Of a stretch of 64,000 bases of DNA, positions 34,161 to 46,262 are shown piece after piece. The notes under the pieces are model-generated. The model did no database searches. It had not been told where the DNA came from and saw only the letters and a program-made list of their open reading frames with translations. Source of the stretch: Delphinapterus leucas (lineage: Eukaryota > Chordata > Mammalia > Artiodactyla > Monodontidae); the NCBI RefSeq assembly GCF_002288925.2, contig NW_022098076.1, positions 87,180,964 to 87,244,963 on the forward strand, written 5' to 3'. Positions within the stretch are counted from its first letter, which is position 1; every line of letters begins with the position of its first letter. The translations under genes were made by a program, and so were the position numbers.

Positions 34161-35180
34161 TAGTTTGCTTTAACAAACTTTTCTTGTGCTATAAAGTGTG
34201 CTTTTTTGTTGTTGCACCAAGACTTGTTAACCCAGACTGACAAAATATTTTAAAATATACTAACCTCTCAAATCATTCTGTGTATACTTCTGCGGTATTG
34301 AAACAATAACTTATTCAATTACGATGAAAATTAGTAGCCTGAAAAAAAACTAGGCTGCTTTACACAATCCCTGGCTATGCATATTTTGATTTGTGTTAAA
34401 ATTCTCCCTTACTTGGTATATATTTGGTTACCTGATTGTGTACTGTATTACCATCAGACTATTTGCCTATAGCTCTTTTAATTGTTATACTTCATTTTAG
34501 TTGACATTTTAGAATAATATTTATGAATAAGATTTACCTATTAAGGTAATTTTTGTTGACTTAGTAAAATTAGTATGTCCCACTGAGAGGTTTATTGAAA
34601 GGTATTTAGAGACAAATGTTTTGATATAACGAGATACTTTTTCTAAAGATCTCGCTCTGTTTCCAAGAATCTGTATGGTGCTTACTCCCCTGCCATTGAA
34701 CGGCGGATGCAGTTCTTCCAAGCTCAGTACATTTCAGTTTCTGCTATAATTCAGTAAAACAAATTTCATTACCCCTGAATAGTAGCTGCTAAACTGAAGG
34801 TCAGGTCGTTGACTGAGCTCATCAAAGCCGGATTGTTGTATAGTAGCACAGCTGAATTCTGTGCTTGTTTCTTTGGTCAGTCCAAATTTAGTTTTACCGT
34901 CTTCTCCTAGAAGGTTGAAAATATGAAACGGTTAGAAAGTTGTGAAAGTTCTCACAGTCAAGGCTTCTGTTTATGAGAATTATGACATGGCAGCGTGGCT
35001 ACAGCTTAGATCACGGTGAGGATGAGCCGGCAGCGTCAGGGAAGGGTCCCTCTGAGGCCGCAGCAGGTCTGATGTTCCAAGGCAGAGGCCAAGTTCTTCT
35101 TCAGAGTTCAGGAATTTAGAGACCATCAGTGTTCATGGAGAGTCATTTTATTCCATTTTTTTTCCTCTTGCTACTCTCTA

Positions 35181-35395
35181 TTTTTTTTTTTTTTTTTTTT
35201 TTTGGCGGTATGCGGGCCTCTCACTGTCGTGGCCTCTCCCGTTGCGGAGCACAGGCTCCGGACGCGCAGGCTCAGCGGCCATGGCTCACGGACCCAGCCG
35301 CTCCGCGGCATGGGGGATCTTCCCGGACCGGGGCACGAACCTGTGTCCCCTGCATCGTAAGGCGGACTCTCAACCACTGCGCCACCAGGGAAGCC
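35181..35395 (-). mobile_element. Young CHR SINE
   Basis: A T-run of more than 20 nt is the reversed A-tail. The TSD CTACTCTCTA lies at 35171-35180 and 35396-35405. Confidence 0.94.
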
Positions 35396-35849
35396 CTACT
35401 CTCTAAATATATTCTTTCAGTGGTCATCACAGATACTTCAGTGTACATAATAAAATCTAAAGTTAATGTCTTTATTCTCTTCCTGACCATTACAAGGACC
35501 TTAGAATGCATTAACCTCATTTATCTCCTTCCCAACTTACGTGCTATTATTATCAAATATTTTAGTTATATACTTTAACCACACAAATTTGAAATTTTTA
35601 TTATTTTATGCAGTCAGTATGTGTATAGATTTACCTTTAGGTTTGCCAGTATGTTTGCTTACCACTCCATCTTGCGCTGAGGACCTTCCATCTGGGATCA
35701 TTTTCTCCTCTACCTTAAATACATTCCTTTAAAATCTCCTTTAGTTGAGGATCCCTTCTTTCAGTTCTTGTTTGCCTGAAAACATCTTTATTGCTTTCTC
35801 AGATAGGGTTAAAATACTAGGTTTACAGTTCTTTTCTTTTCTTCTTTTT

Positions 35850-35960
35850 TTTTTTTGGCCACGCGGCATGTGGGACCTTAATTCCCCTACCAGGGATTGA
35901 ACCCGTGCCCCTTGCAGTGGGAGTGCAGAGTCTTAACCACTGGACTGCCAGGAAGTCCCA
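35850..35960 (-). mobile_element. Short SINE, CHR-related
   Basis: Reverse orientation, ending gactgccaggaagtccc, after a T-run. Limits are approximate. Confidence 0.8.
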
Positions 35961-37674
35961 ACAGTTGCTTTCTTTTTTTTTTTTCTTTTTAACATCTTTA
36001 TTGGAACCGACAGTTACTTTCTTTTGGGACATTGAAGGTATTTTTATTTCATCTCCTGGCTCCCACTGTTGCAATTTTGAAGTTGGCCGTCAGTCTAATT
36101 GCTGTTCCTTTGTACGTGGTCTGTCTTTTTTCTCTGGCCTTTAAGGTTGTATAATTTCACTGTAGTGTGTCTAGGGATACCCACATATTTTATTTTGTTT
36201 TGTTTTTTAAGATGTCTTCGTTTATGTTGGCCAATCTAGCAGACCTTTCCTGAGATTCTTTTCTATATGGTTGAGCACAGAGAGCCTTGAGCTGGAGCAC
36301 GCTATTAGTTTCCTGCAGCTGCTATAGCAAAGGACCACAGACCGGGTGGTTTAGAACAGAAATTTATTGTCCCGCAGTTTAGGAGGCCAGAAGTCTGAAA
36401 TCAGGGTATCGGCAGGGGCGTGCGCTCTCCGAAGCTTCTAGGGGAAGATGCTTCCTTGCCTTTTCCAGCTTCCGGTAGCCTCAGGTGTCTATTGGCTTGT
36501 GGTTGAATAATTCCAGATCTCTGCTCTGTCTTTACGTGGCCATCTTCTCTCTGTGTCTGTGTCTAAATTCCCTTCTTCTTATAAGGACAGCAGTCATATT
36601 GGATTAAGAGCTTACACTAATAGCTAATTCCATCTGCAACGTCCCCGTTCCCCTGGCCTCACATTCTGAGGAGATTAGGGCTTCAACATGTCTTTTTAGG
36701 GGGCACAATTCAACCCACAACAGACACATGAGAAATGAAGTCATCATGCTGTGTCGGGGAATTACAAAATCTTTTTAAAATATCAGACTTTTCTGCTTTT
36801 CTGGCAGTGTTTTTTCAAAGGGTCAGACAACGCACTGGAGGGACTGATGGGGTGGCGTGGGAGGCGTGGATGAGGATTAGAGCTGGGGGGAGGAATGGGG
36901 AAGGATGGGCAGATCTGGGGGAGATGGGGCAGGATCTCAGAGGTAAGTGGACATGAGTTTTTAGTGGCAGAGCTTCTTTCTAGTGGAACTTCTTGGTTTA
37001 GGTGGCGGATACTTTTGTCTGAAGACTCAGAAAAATTGTCCTGAGAAAGATGGTTGCTTGTGACACTTATTCTTTTACTACGTGAGTCATTATTTTTTCC
37101 TTCTCAATGAGCATTATTTGAGATAAATAATTTATTTTTAAGGAGCAAATCAAACTAGATGTACGTCATGATGCTGGACGTGATGGAGTATTTGAGGCAG
37201 ATAACAGCTTCTTTCTGTTTTTCTTGTCTGGATGAGGTTTATGGAAATGAGTCTTCTTCTTCTGGAGACTCTCAGTAACTTAGCGATAATTGTGTATTCC
37301 TGCCAGTGCCACATATGCCTAAACCATACTGCATTATTTTTGGTATTCAACATAATAAGGTTACTTATCAGGCTTGTGTTTAAATCACATGAAAAATTCA
37401 AATCATGTACAGGGTTATTTTTTCTCTGTATATGAAAGTACTCTCTTCTTTCCTCCTGCTGTGGGCTCTCGAATCTTCTATAAGTGAATTGGTGAAATGT
37501 CCTAAAACCTGTTTTTTACAGCATCACACCACTGGCAAGACATCTTGCTTCTGATTTCAGTAACTGTGGTGGAGTTATTTAACCCTAAAGGCCACAACTT
37601 GACAATGTTTGTTGGCATTTAATGATCTAGTGCTTTTCTTTTTTTTCCTTGTTTTTTTTTTTCCTTTCTTTCAG

Positions 37675-37767
37675 GATCCTTGGACTCCAGAATTAAAGTT
37701 GAAGTTGGAAAAGTTTCTGGCTTTAATTTTTAAAGCCAGTAACACGCCGAAGCTTTTAACATTATAT
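37675..37767 (+). CDS. ARMC9: ARMC9 coding exon, residues 169-199
   Basis: 31 codons in phase 0 at both ends. A long pyrimidine tract (about 37637-37672) precedes TTTCAG. The exon reads [20 protein letters not shown] and ends TPKLLTLY. The donor TAT|GTATCC is weak: there is no G at the last exon base and poor matches follow at +4 to +6. It is placed there because the protein continues KENGQ in the next exon. A weak donor suggests that inclusion may vary, and skipping would keep the frame. Confidence 0.93.
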
Positions 37768-37899
37768 GTATCCTTTTGAAGCATATGGAGGCCACCTATG
37801 GTGTTAGAGCAGCTCACTGGCCTAGGTGTCCTCAAACAGGGATAGTTGTGGTCGTGCTGCTTTCATACTTAAGAGCGAATTAAGCGTTAATGGGAGCGT

Positions 37900-38085
37900 G
37901 CCAACCAGTCCGTGGCCTGTTAGGAACCGGGCTGCACAGCAGGAGGTGAGCGGCGGGCGAGTGAGTGAAGCTTCATCGCCGCTCCCCATGGCTCGCATCA
38001 CCACCCGCACCATCGCCCTCACCATCCGCGGAAAAATTGTCTTCCACGAAACCGTCCCTGCTGCCAGAACGGTTGGGGACCACTG
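37900..38085. mobile_element. Second MER1-like hAT fragment
   Basis: Shares the cgtggcctgttaggaaccgg and gtcttccacgaaacc blocks with 21754-21978 in the opposite orientation. It ends in a clean terminal repeat ggttggggaccactg (38071-38085). The other end is lost. Confidence 0.82.
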
Positions 38086-38317
38086 CTGCAAAGGATTGAC
38101 TTCTATGGCGTTGGGTCTCTGAGACGCGGCGAGGGTCCTATTTTCATGTCATGTGCTGAGAAGCTGTCTGAGTAGGAAAAAAAAAAGTCTGTCTTCCTGA
38201 AAAATAACTCTTTGGAAGAATTGTCCTTCGCAGAAGATCAGCTAGTCACTTTGAAGGCCTTGAGGCCGTGGCGTATGGACAAGTCATATATAACTTGCCA
38301 CTCAAATTAGGACTTTT

Positions 38318-38475
38318 TCCCGTTGTGGAGCACAGGCTCCGGACGCACAGGCTCAGCGGCCATGGCTTACGGGCCCAGCCGCTCGGCGGCATGTGGGATC
38401 TTCCCCGACCGGGGCACGAACCCATGTCCCCTGCATCGGCAGGCGGACTCTCAACCACTGCGCCACCAGGGAAGC
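38318..38475 (-). mobile_element. 3'-truncated tailless CHR SINE with perfect 17-bp TSD
   Basis: The identical 17-mer CTCAAATTAGGACTTTT lies at 38301-38317 and 38476-38492. The copy lacks the SINE 3' end and any A-tail. See findings. Confidence 0.92.
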
Positions 38476-38506
38476 CTCAAATTAGGACTTTTAAAAAACA
38501 ACTTTG

Positions 38507-38690
38507 TTGGAACTTCCTTGGTGGTCCAGTGGCTAAGACTCCGTGCTCCCAACATAGGGGGCCCGGGTTCGATCCCTGGTCAGGGAACTAGATCCCACAT
38601 GCCGCAACTAGAAATCCCAAGTGCCACAACTAAGACCCGGCACAGCCAAATAAATAAATAAATATGTTAAAAATAAATAAATAAAAAACA
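38507..38690 (+). mobile_element. CHR-related SINE, inverted partner of the previous one
   Basis: Head aacttccttggtggtccagt, with an (AATA)n-type tail to about 38690. It lies 31 bp from the oppositely oriented SINE. Confidence 0.88.
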
Positions 38691-40379
38691 ACTGTAATTT
38701 ACACACTGTGAAATTTACCCGCGGTACGCACATTGTTTAATGATTTTTAGCAAACGGATAGAGTTGTGCAGCCGTCACCACAATCCAGTTTAAATAGGGA
38801 CACTTTTGAGAGTAAAAAGGGAACACTGACCGGACAGCGGACCAGGCAGCAGGTGTAAATGGAGCTTGTCCGGGGAAGAATGTCACGGATCGCCCAGCCC
38901 GTGGGAGGCTGATTTCCCAAAGCTCGTGGGTCTCTAAGGACGTTCATCTCCTTTTGTTCTGAGCAAGAATGTATCAAAAGTTATTTCATAACAAGAATAT
39001 AGCATTTTGAATTGTAAGGTTGGTGTTTGTTTTGTTTAATTTAATAAAACATTTAGGCCACTGTGCTGCATAATACCTTCTGCTTCCGTTCTAACTCCAA
39101 AGCACTGGACTCTCTTTTCCTAATTGAACTCTTTGAATTGAAATCCCTGGGATTTCATGGCGTGTTTCTCCTGCTTCAGCTTCCTAAGCCTCTGGTGGCT
39201 CCCTGTGGCCCGTACTCAAGTCCTCAGCCTCGCCTTGAGACCGCCCACCATCGGGCTGAGTACAGCTCTCCTCTCTGCTTTTATATCCTTTAAGGTTTTG
39301 TTCCAATACTACCCTCTGCCCGCATACCATTATGTTTGCATACCCAATTCTTTTCCCTCTTAGAGTTCCATATAAAAGGACAGTTTTCAGTGAAATTAGG
39401 ACTTTTCCAACTTGGTTTATGATTACTTGAATACACTTTTAAAAAGCGTTTCTCCTTAAAAAGGTAATGGGGATGATGTAAAGATTCTAAAAGAAATTTT
39501 TTACGTAGTAAATCATATTAGTTATATTAATAATAGCACCCATTTCATTGGAATAATATGAGGATTGAGTTAATACGTGAAAAACTTGCTTAAAACAGCC
39601 CAACACATGGAAGCGCTTGTGTTACTGACTGTTAGCTGTTAGTATTATAGTTTGCAAATAGTTGTTACCTTTTATCCTGTTCAACATGCTTTGAAGCAAA
39701 TATACTGAAGTCTAGCAGGTAACTATAGACATTATTCCTTTCTTTCCCTTGTCGTGTGGAAATATTTGGAGTTCAGTTCAACGCATATATTAGGTTGAAT
39801 ATTGTGCTAGGAATTAGGGACACAAAGAAAAGGCCAAGACATAGTTGTCTCAGGCAAGTTGGAGTTTTGAACAGTACAATGGGAGTCTGTGAGGCAGATA
39901 GAATGAGGGACAGGAGTTCCAGGTAGAGGGAACAGCTCGTGCAAAGGCACTGAGCCTGTATGTTTGGGAAACTATGAAGCATTCAGTATTGCTGGAGCAG
40001 AAGAGTTGAGAGAGAGAGTCAGAGATTAGGCAGGCCCAGGGCACGAAGGTTCCTATGAGGCCCCGTAAGTAATGAGGAGCCTTTGAACCATTTTAAGGAG
40101 AAGAATAGCATGGTTATGTTTACATTTCTAAACAAACAAACAAAAAAACACTCTTTTTTTATTCCTGATTATAAAATTGATCATATTCCTTATAGAACAT
40201 TTGGAAAGCACAGAAATGCATTTGTGTACATACATACACCCCAAAGTATGTAATGTTTACAATAAACGAGGATAGACAGCTATATGTATGTGTATTTTAA
40301 AGTATTTTTTATCAAATGAAGAGAGAATTTCCTCATATCATTAAATATTCTTCAAAAATAGGTTGTCTTCACAAAGTTT

Positions 40380-40945
40380 AAACATAGAAATTACCTACAT
40401 CCCAGCAGTTCCACTCCTAGCTGTATACTCAAGAGAAATGAAAACATATGTCTACACAGCAACTTGTACATGAATGTTCACAGCAGCATTATTTGAAATA
40501 GCTAAGAAGTGCCAACAACCCAGATGTCCATCGACTGATGAATGGATAAACCAAATGTGGTCTGTCCATATAACGGAATATTATTTGGCAATAAAAGTGA
40601 GTGAATTACTGATCTGTGCTACAACATGGATGAATCTTGAAAGCATGATGCCAAATGAAAGAAGCCAGACCCAGAAGGCTGCATATTGTATGATTCCATT
40701 TGTATGAAGGGGCCAGAGGGGGCAAATCTACAGAGAGTAGACAGTGGTTGCCTAGGGCTGGGGGGGGGGGAGGTGGTGGTGACTGCTGACGGGCACAGCG
40801 TTTCCTTTTTGGAGGATGAAAATGTTCCACAGCAGACTGTAGTGATGGTTGCACAACTCAGTGAATGTACTGAAAACCACTGAAATGTACACTTTGAATG
40901 GGTGAATTATATAATATGTGAATTACATCTCAATAAAGCTGTTAC
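40380..40945 (+). mobile_element. L1 3' fragment
   Basis: Matches the familiar L1 ORF2-3' stretch (aatggataaaccaaatgtgg, then ggaatattatttggcaataa), with many substitutions and a CAATAAAG end. It is older than the neighbouring SINE, which lies just behind its tail. Confidence 0.8.
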
Positions 40946-40966
40946 CAGAAAAATTAAGAAAACCCA

Positions 40967-41320
40967 GGGACTTCCCTCATGGCGCAGTGGTTAAGAATCC
41001 GTCTGCCAATGCAGGTGACACAGGTTTGAGCCCTGGTCCGGGAAGATCCCACATGCCGCGGAGCAACTAATCCCATGTGCCACAACTACTGAGCCTGTGC
41101 TCTAGAGCCCGTGAGCCACAACTATTGAAGCCCACATGCCACAGCTACTGAAGCCCGCGCACCTAGAGCCCAAGCTCCGCAACAAGAGAAGCCACCGCAA
41201 TGAGAAGCCCGCGCACCGCAACCAAGAGTAGCCCCCGCTCGCCGCAACTACAGAAAGCCCGCGCGCAGCAACGAAGACCCAACGCAGCCAAAAATAAATA
41301 AATAAATATATATATATTTT
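40967..41320 (+). mobile_element. Long CHR SINE with 15-bp TSD
   Basis: Full long form, with the repeated 'gccacaactactgaagccc' body and an AATA/TATA tail. The TSD AATTAAGAAAACCCA lies at 40952-40966 and 41321-41335. Confidence 0.95.
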
Positions 41321-41850
41321 AATTAAGAAAACCCAAATAAAACAGGTAAATACCTTGCTATCAGACATGCAGCCAGATGTGTGGAAGCTGAGATTTAAAC
41401 CCAGGAGGCAGTCTGGTGCCAGAGTCTGTGGTTGTAGTTACCGCACCATGCTCTCTTCATCCCATTCTCAATTTCCTTAGGCTAACGTTTTAGCACTGAA
41501 GTTACAGCGTTAAAGGGTATGAGTTCAGATTTGCACTTTTAGTCAAACGTCTTGGTAGCTGTGGGGAAGGTTTTTGAAGGGGGAAGGAGGCCAGTTAGGG
41601 GCTGTTGGACTCACAGAGTGGTTCTTGAGGTGCATAGAGGAGGATTTATCTGTGAGTCATGAGTCGCCCAAAAATCGAGAAGTCGGTAACTGTCTTAGTT
41701 ATTTATAGCAACATTAAGAAGCGCCCTTCCCTGTCCTGAGATTTCTTTTTTACCACGCTGGGGCTCTTTCTCAGATTGGCCAACACAATGTGAGATACCC
41801 TGAGTTTCTGCCTCCTGAATGCCTGTTTTCCTGAACTTCTTTCATCCCAG

Positions 41851-41875
41851 AAGGAGAATGGACAAACCAACAAAG
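41851..41875 (+). CDS. ARMC9: ARMC9 25-bp microexon, residues 200-207 plus one base
   Basis: The exon encodes KENGQTNK and the first base of the next codon (Glu). It lies between acceptor CATCCCAG and donor AAAG|GTAAAT. It is too short to stand alone, but it is confirmed because it joins the previous exon in phase 0 and the next in phase 1, restoring the ARMC9 stretch that reads KENGQ(S/T)NKE in human. Skipping it would shift the frame, so accurate splicing of this 25-nt exon is essential. Confidence 0.93.
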
Positions 41876-42769
41876 GTAAATCATCTAGATGAAAAATTTT
41901 AAATCACAACTTTGCCAACTCGAGTTTTAAGTAATGAAATGGAGAGAATTCCGCGGACTTGGCAAACGAGGGCTTTAAAAATCTAAATATTTATGAAGTG
42001 CTTTGTAGTCCTTTTTAATCTGCGTTCCTTGAGACCCCCTTTTCAGGGTGGATGGTATTGTTAGCTTTGTCTTGTATGTCAGGTAACTAAGACACGGAGA
42101 AACAACGAGAATCCAAGCAAGAGCCAGAGGGACCTAAGTGCAGCAGCACAGTTAGAAGGTGCAGTACAGCGTGGGTAGGGAAAGAGTTACTTCAGTATCT
42201 TTCACTTTTACCTTAAACTACTTTAACAGGGTCTTATCTCCACAGCAATATGGAGTTCTCGTTCTTACAAAGCATTTCCATTTTTTGCATTCAAAGTAGG
42301 AATTCCAGTCTTACACTTTTAGCATAAAATGATGGTTTTCCAAGATTAGTAATTTTTACCAGACCTGTTCATTTTCCAGAAAGGTGAGAAAAATTTTAGT
42401 TAACATGAAATTGGTGGCCACAGTTGGGGTTCTTTGTCTGTGATACAACATTATGAAAACTGCTTAAATTATTCTGTTGCAAAGGGTTATATGATGTGCT
42501 TCATGCCTTTGATAAGTATTGAGGGCATAATCCTCAATTCCCAGCAGGTGGAGTTTCACTACGTGAAATAACACATTTGCCCTTTTCACAGCAGTCATGT
42601 TAGAGAGGATTGCAAAGCTTCCTGCCATTGTTTTTCTGTTTCCTTTTAGAGAGTTAAAGTTTTCTAAAGAAAAGAAGCATTAGTAAATTATTTAGCTCTT
42701 GGTGTGCCAGGGAACTGAATGATGAGCAGGGCTGCAGATTTGATTCCCACGCGTGCTTCAGTAGCTTCA

Positions 42770-43200
42770 GGTGGGAAGCGCTTGGGTGTTTCTTCTCGCC
42801 CTCGGTGGCCTCGCGGGCCTCCAGCTCAGCGGTTCTAATTGCGCCGCTGGCTCTGCAGCTGGGCCTCCCCTCCCGGAACTCAGAGGGACCTGCGTGGAGG
42901 AGCTGCAGGACTCACGCCCTCGGTCCGGGCCTCAACACAGAGGAGCAGTGGGGACCGCTCCGAGGGGCACAGGCTGCAGCCTCGAGCTCCCGGAGGCGGC
43001 GTTGCCCCCAGCATGGTTACGCGGAGGACGCGTACCTGGGGTCTGTCTCTGCGGCTGTCCAGGCCTGCTCCCTACTGGGTTAGTGCAGCTCCGGGCCTTG
43101 GCCAGGGCGGGTCCAGGCCGGTTGTCTCCCGTTCAGCACAGCTGGAGCTCCTCAGTTGGGACAGGCGCTCGGGGCTCGACCTGCAACCCCCAGAAATGCT
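42770..43200. promoter_or_regulatory. Intronic CpG-rich block in ARMC9
   Basis: CpG-rich for about 400 bp within otherwise AT-rich intron. The 220-codon ORF across it has no recognised domain. It may be an internal promoter or simply a GC-rich relic. Confidence 0.4.
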
Positions 43201-43756
43201 CCTCTGCCTCACTACTTCTCTTCCTCTTGCTGCCCAGCAAGCTGCCTCAGACTCAGTGGCATAAAACAACCATGTCCATTTATTCTTATTGCTTTCATCT
43301 TGCGTGGTCTGGGAGTTGTGGGCTCAGTCAGTTCTCCCTCGGGGTGTCTCCCGGGTGTAGACGGAGCCGGGTAGAGCCGTCTCCAAGGCTTCCACGTGCA
43401 CAGGTCTGGTGGCTGATGCTGGCTCTCGGCTGAGCTCTCAGCAGAGGCCCTGGACTAGAATGCCCACGTGGACGCTTCCTCAGGGCCTGTTGGCCGGGTT
43501 CCCACCCAGGGTGAATGTCCCCAGAGGGAGCTGGATGGAAGCCGTGTCATCTTTTCTAACCCAGTCTCTGAAGTAACGCAGTGTTGTTTCTGGTGTGTTC
43601 TATTCATTAGAAGCAAATTCCTAAAGCCAGCCCACATTCAAAGGAAGGAGACTTACGTTCCACCTCTTGATGGGAAGGAACCGTCAAAGACCCTGCAGTC
43701 ATATTTTAAAACCACCACCCAACCTGCGTCCATTGGGTCCCAGAGAACTGCCTTAA

Positions 43757-44059
43757 TTCTTTTTTTTCTCTTTTTTAAATTAATTTATTTATTTTTGGCT
43801 GCGTTAGGTCTTCGTTGCTGTGCGTGGGCTTTCTCTAGTTGTGGCGAGCGGGGGCTACTCTTCATTGTGGTGCGCGGGCTTCTCATTGCGATGGATTCTC
43901 TTGTTGCGGAGCACGGGCTCTAGTCTCACGGGCTTCAGTAGTTGTGGCATGCGGGCTTCGTTGCTCCGTGGCATGTGGGATCTTCCCGGACCAGAGCTCG
44001 AACCCTTGTCCCCTGCATTGGCAGGCAGATTCTTAACCACTGCGCCACCAGGGAAGCCC
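43757..44059 (-). mobile_element. Long CHR SINE
   Basis: Reverse orientation, ending cgccaccagggaagccc. The left limit is approximate. Confidence 0.9.
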
Positions 44060-44662
44060 AGTTTTTGGCTGAGTCCGTTTAGTCCTTGTTCAGAGTCAGT
44101 CTTTGGACTCCTAGGCATTGGGGACAGGAAGGTGGTGAGAAACTTATCCTGGATTTCCGAGTTTCTGCCACCTCCTGTCACCCAGTATGCCCTGCAGTTT
44201 GGGGGGATAGCTTCTTACCAGCAACCAGTTATGTCTCTGATAAGTGGCCCAGTTTTGCAGACGAAATAAACATGGGAGGGGGAGTGCAAGTAGAAGAGGC
44301 TGTATTTTTCTACAGACCTTTCATTTGGTATTTCAGCAAGGAGACGAGGTTTTTCTAGCCTTCTTTAAGTTTGATTTTAATTGTGTTTTCTGAGGATAGC
44401 TAAGCAGGATGTCTGTGGAATTGAGTCTGGCAGGCACAGTGTATGTCTGTGGCAGAAAAAACCCCAAATGCAGTATTGCCACAGAGATGAGAGATTAGCA
44501 CCGCAGGGCACTTGTACCAGGGACTCCAGCCCAGGCCCAGTGTCACCATAGCTAGTTGTCACCACTGTGTCTTCTGTGCCTTGTGGTCATTGCTAAGGCT
44601 GCAGTGACCACAAGGCACAGACAAGCCCCCAATTCAATGCTAGCCCCAGGTGTTGTTTTTTA

Positions 44663-44997
44663 TTTTTATTTCTTTTTAAAAAAAATTTATTTATCTATTT
44701 TTGGCTGCGTTGGGTCTTTGTTGCTGCGTGCGGGCTTTCTCTAGTTGCGGCGAGCAGGGGCTCCTCTTCGTTGCGGTGCGCGGGCTTCTCATTGCGGTGG
44801 CTTCTCGTGTTGCGGAGCACGGGCTGTAGGCACGCAGGCTTCAGTAGTTGTGGCTCACGGGCTCTAGAGCACAGGCTCAGCAGTTGTAGCGCATGGGCTT
44901 AGTTGCTCCCTGGCATGTGGGATCTTCCGATCAGGGCTCGAACCCATGTCCCCTGCACTGGCAGGCGGATTCTTAACCACTGCTCCACCAGGGAAGC
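44663..44997 (-). mobile_element. Long CHR SINE with 17-bp TSD
   Basis: The TSD CCAGGTGTTGTTTTTTA lies at 44646-44662 and 44998-45014, identical. Confidence 0.94.
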
Positions 44998-45048
44998 CCA
45001 GGTGTTGTTTTTTAAATGGAATGGTTGGATAATATCATTATGTGTCTT

Positions 45049-45390
45049 CAGACCTACTAGAGAATGGACTTGAGGATATGGAGAGGGGGAAGGGTAAGCT
45101 GTGACAAAGCGAGAGAGTGGCATGGACATATATACACTACCAAACGTAAAATAGATAGCTAGTGGGAAGCAGCCGCATAGCACAGGGAGATCAGCTCAGT
45201 GCTTTGTGACCACCTAGAGGGGTGGGATAGGGAGGGTGGGAGGGAGGGAGACGCAAGAGGGAAGAGATATGGGAACATATGTATATGTATAACTGATTCA
45301 CTTTGTTATACAGCAGAAACTAACACACCATTGTGAAGCAATTATACTCCAATAAAGAAAAAAAAATTTTGATAAAGCAAAATTATATAT
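45049..45390 (+). mobile_element. 5'-truncated L1 (3' UTR only) with 17-bp TSD
   Basis: The typical artiodactyl-type L1 3' end is present (cacagggagatcagctcagt, then tatacagcagaaactaac) with AATAAAG and an A-rich tail near 45350. Identical 17-bp direct repeats flank it (45032-45048 and 45391-45407). It carries no ORF. It sits directly after a CHR SINE and is sense to ARMC9. Confidence 0.88.
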
Positions 45391-45926
45391 ATATCATTAT
45401 GTGTCTTGATAGGAAGGTTTCATGGGCAGAGTGAGATTTCCAGAAGCTTTTGAAGAAGGTGAGAAAAGTGCTTGGAGTGGAAAAGTCTCTCAAAAGGAAT
45501 TATATTAAAAATGGCATTAAGAATAAAAACTTAGGTTGGCAATGTACCATATTGGATTATTATTTTCACCTAGTCATCTAAAAAGGATACAGAAATAGTA
45601 TCTTTTAGCATTTCTGGTATTATGCATTTGGCCCCTTCAGACAATGGGCAACTGATCATTTTCCTAGGGTTCAGAGCTGTAAATATTATTTTTGAAAATG
45701 ATGACCTATATTCCCAGTTATAAGCCTTAACTTTCTTCCTCCGGTATTTGTGGATTAGCAGAATAGCAAAGAGCCGATTTATATCTAAATACCAAAAAAA
45801 ATTTGTTTGATATTATAAAAATAGAGTGATTGATTTGTTTTTTATGTTAGGTTAGAAAAAAATCCATATTTTAAAATGTATCATCTTGAGCAGCCAAGAT
45901 GTCTCTAAAATCAAATCTCATCTACT

Positions 45927-46262
45927 TTTCTTTTTTTTTTAATTAATTAATTAATTTATTTTTGGCTGCGTTGGGTCTTTGTTGCTGCGCGCAGGCTTTC
46001 TCTAGTTGCGGCGAGCGGGGGCTACTCTTCATTGCGGTGCGCAGGCTTCTCACTGCGGTGGCTTCTCTTGTTGTGGAGCACGGGCTCTAGGCGCACGGGC
46101 TTCAGCAGTTGTAGCTCGCAGGCTCTAGAGTGTAGGCTCAGTAGTTGGGGCGCACAGGCTTAGCTGCTCCGCGGCATGTGGGATCTTCCCGGACCAGGGC
46201 TCGAACCCGTGTCTCCTGCATTGGCAGGTGGATTCTTAACCACTGCTCCACCACGGAAGCCC
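45927..46262 (-). mobile_element. Long CHR SINE
   Basis: The TSD CTCATCTACT lies at 45917-45926 and 46263-46272. The tail includes (TTAA)n. Confidence 0.94.

Larger units (their letters stand above)
37768..41850 (+). other. ARMC9: ARMC9 intron between residues 199 and 200
   Basis: 4.1 kb with a MER1-like hAT remnant (37900-38085), an inverted SINE pair (38318-38690), an L2-like piece (about 39770-40080), an L1 3' fragment (40380-40945) and a full CHR SINE (40967-41320). Confidence 0.65.

Noticed and set aside
42771..43433. 220-codon ORF over the intronic CpG block
   Set aside because: Other frames are also open across it, and its 3' part runs into an old repeat (near 43250). Read as non-coding.
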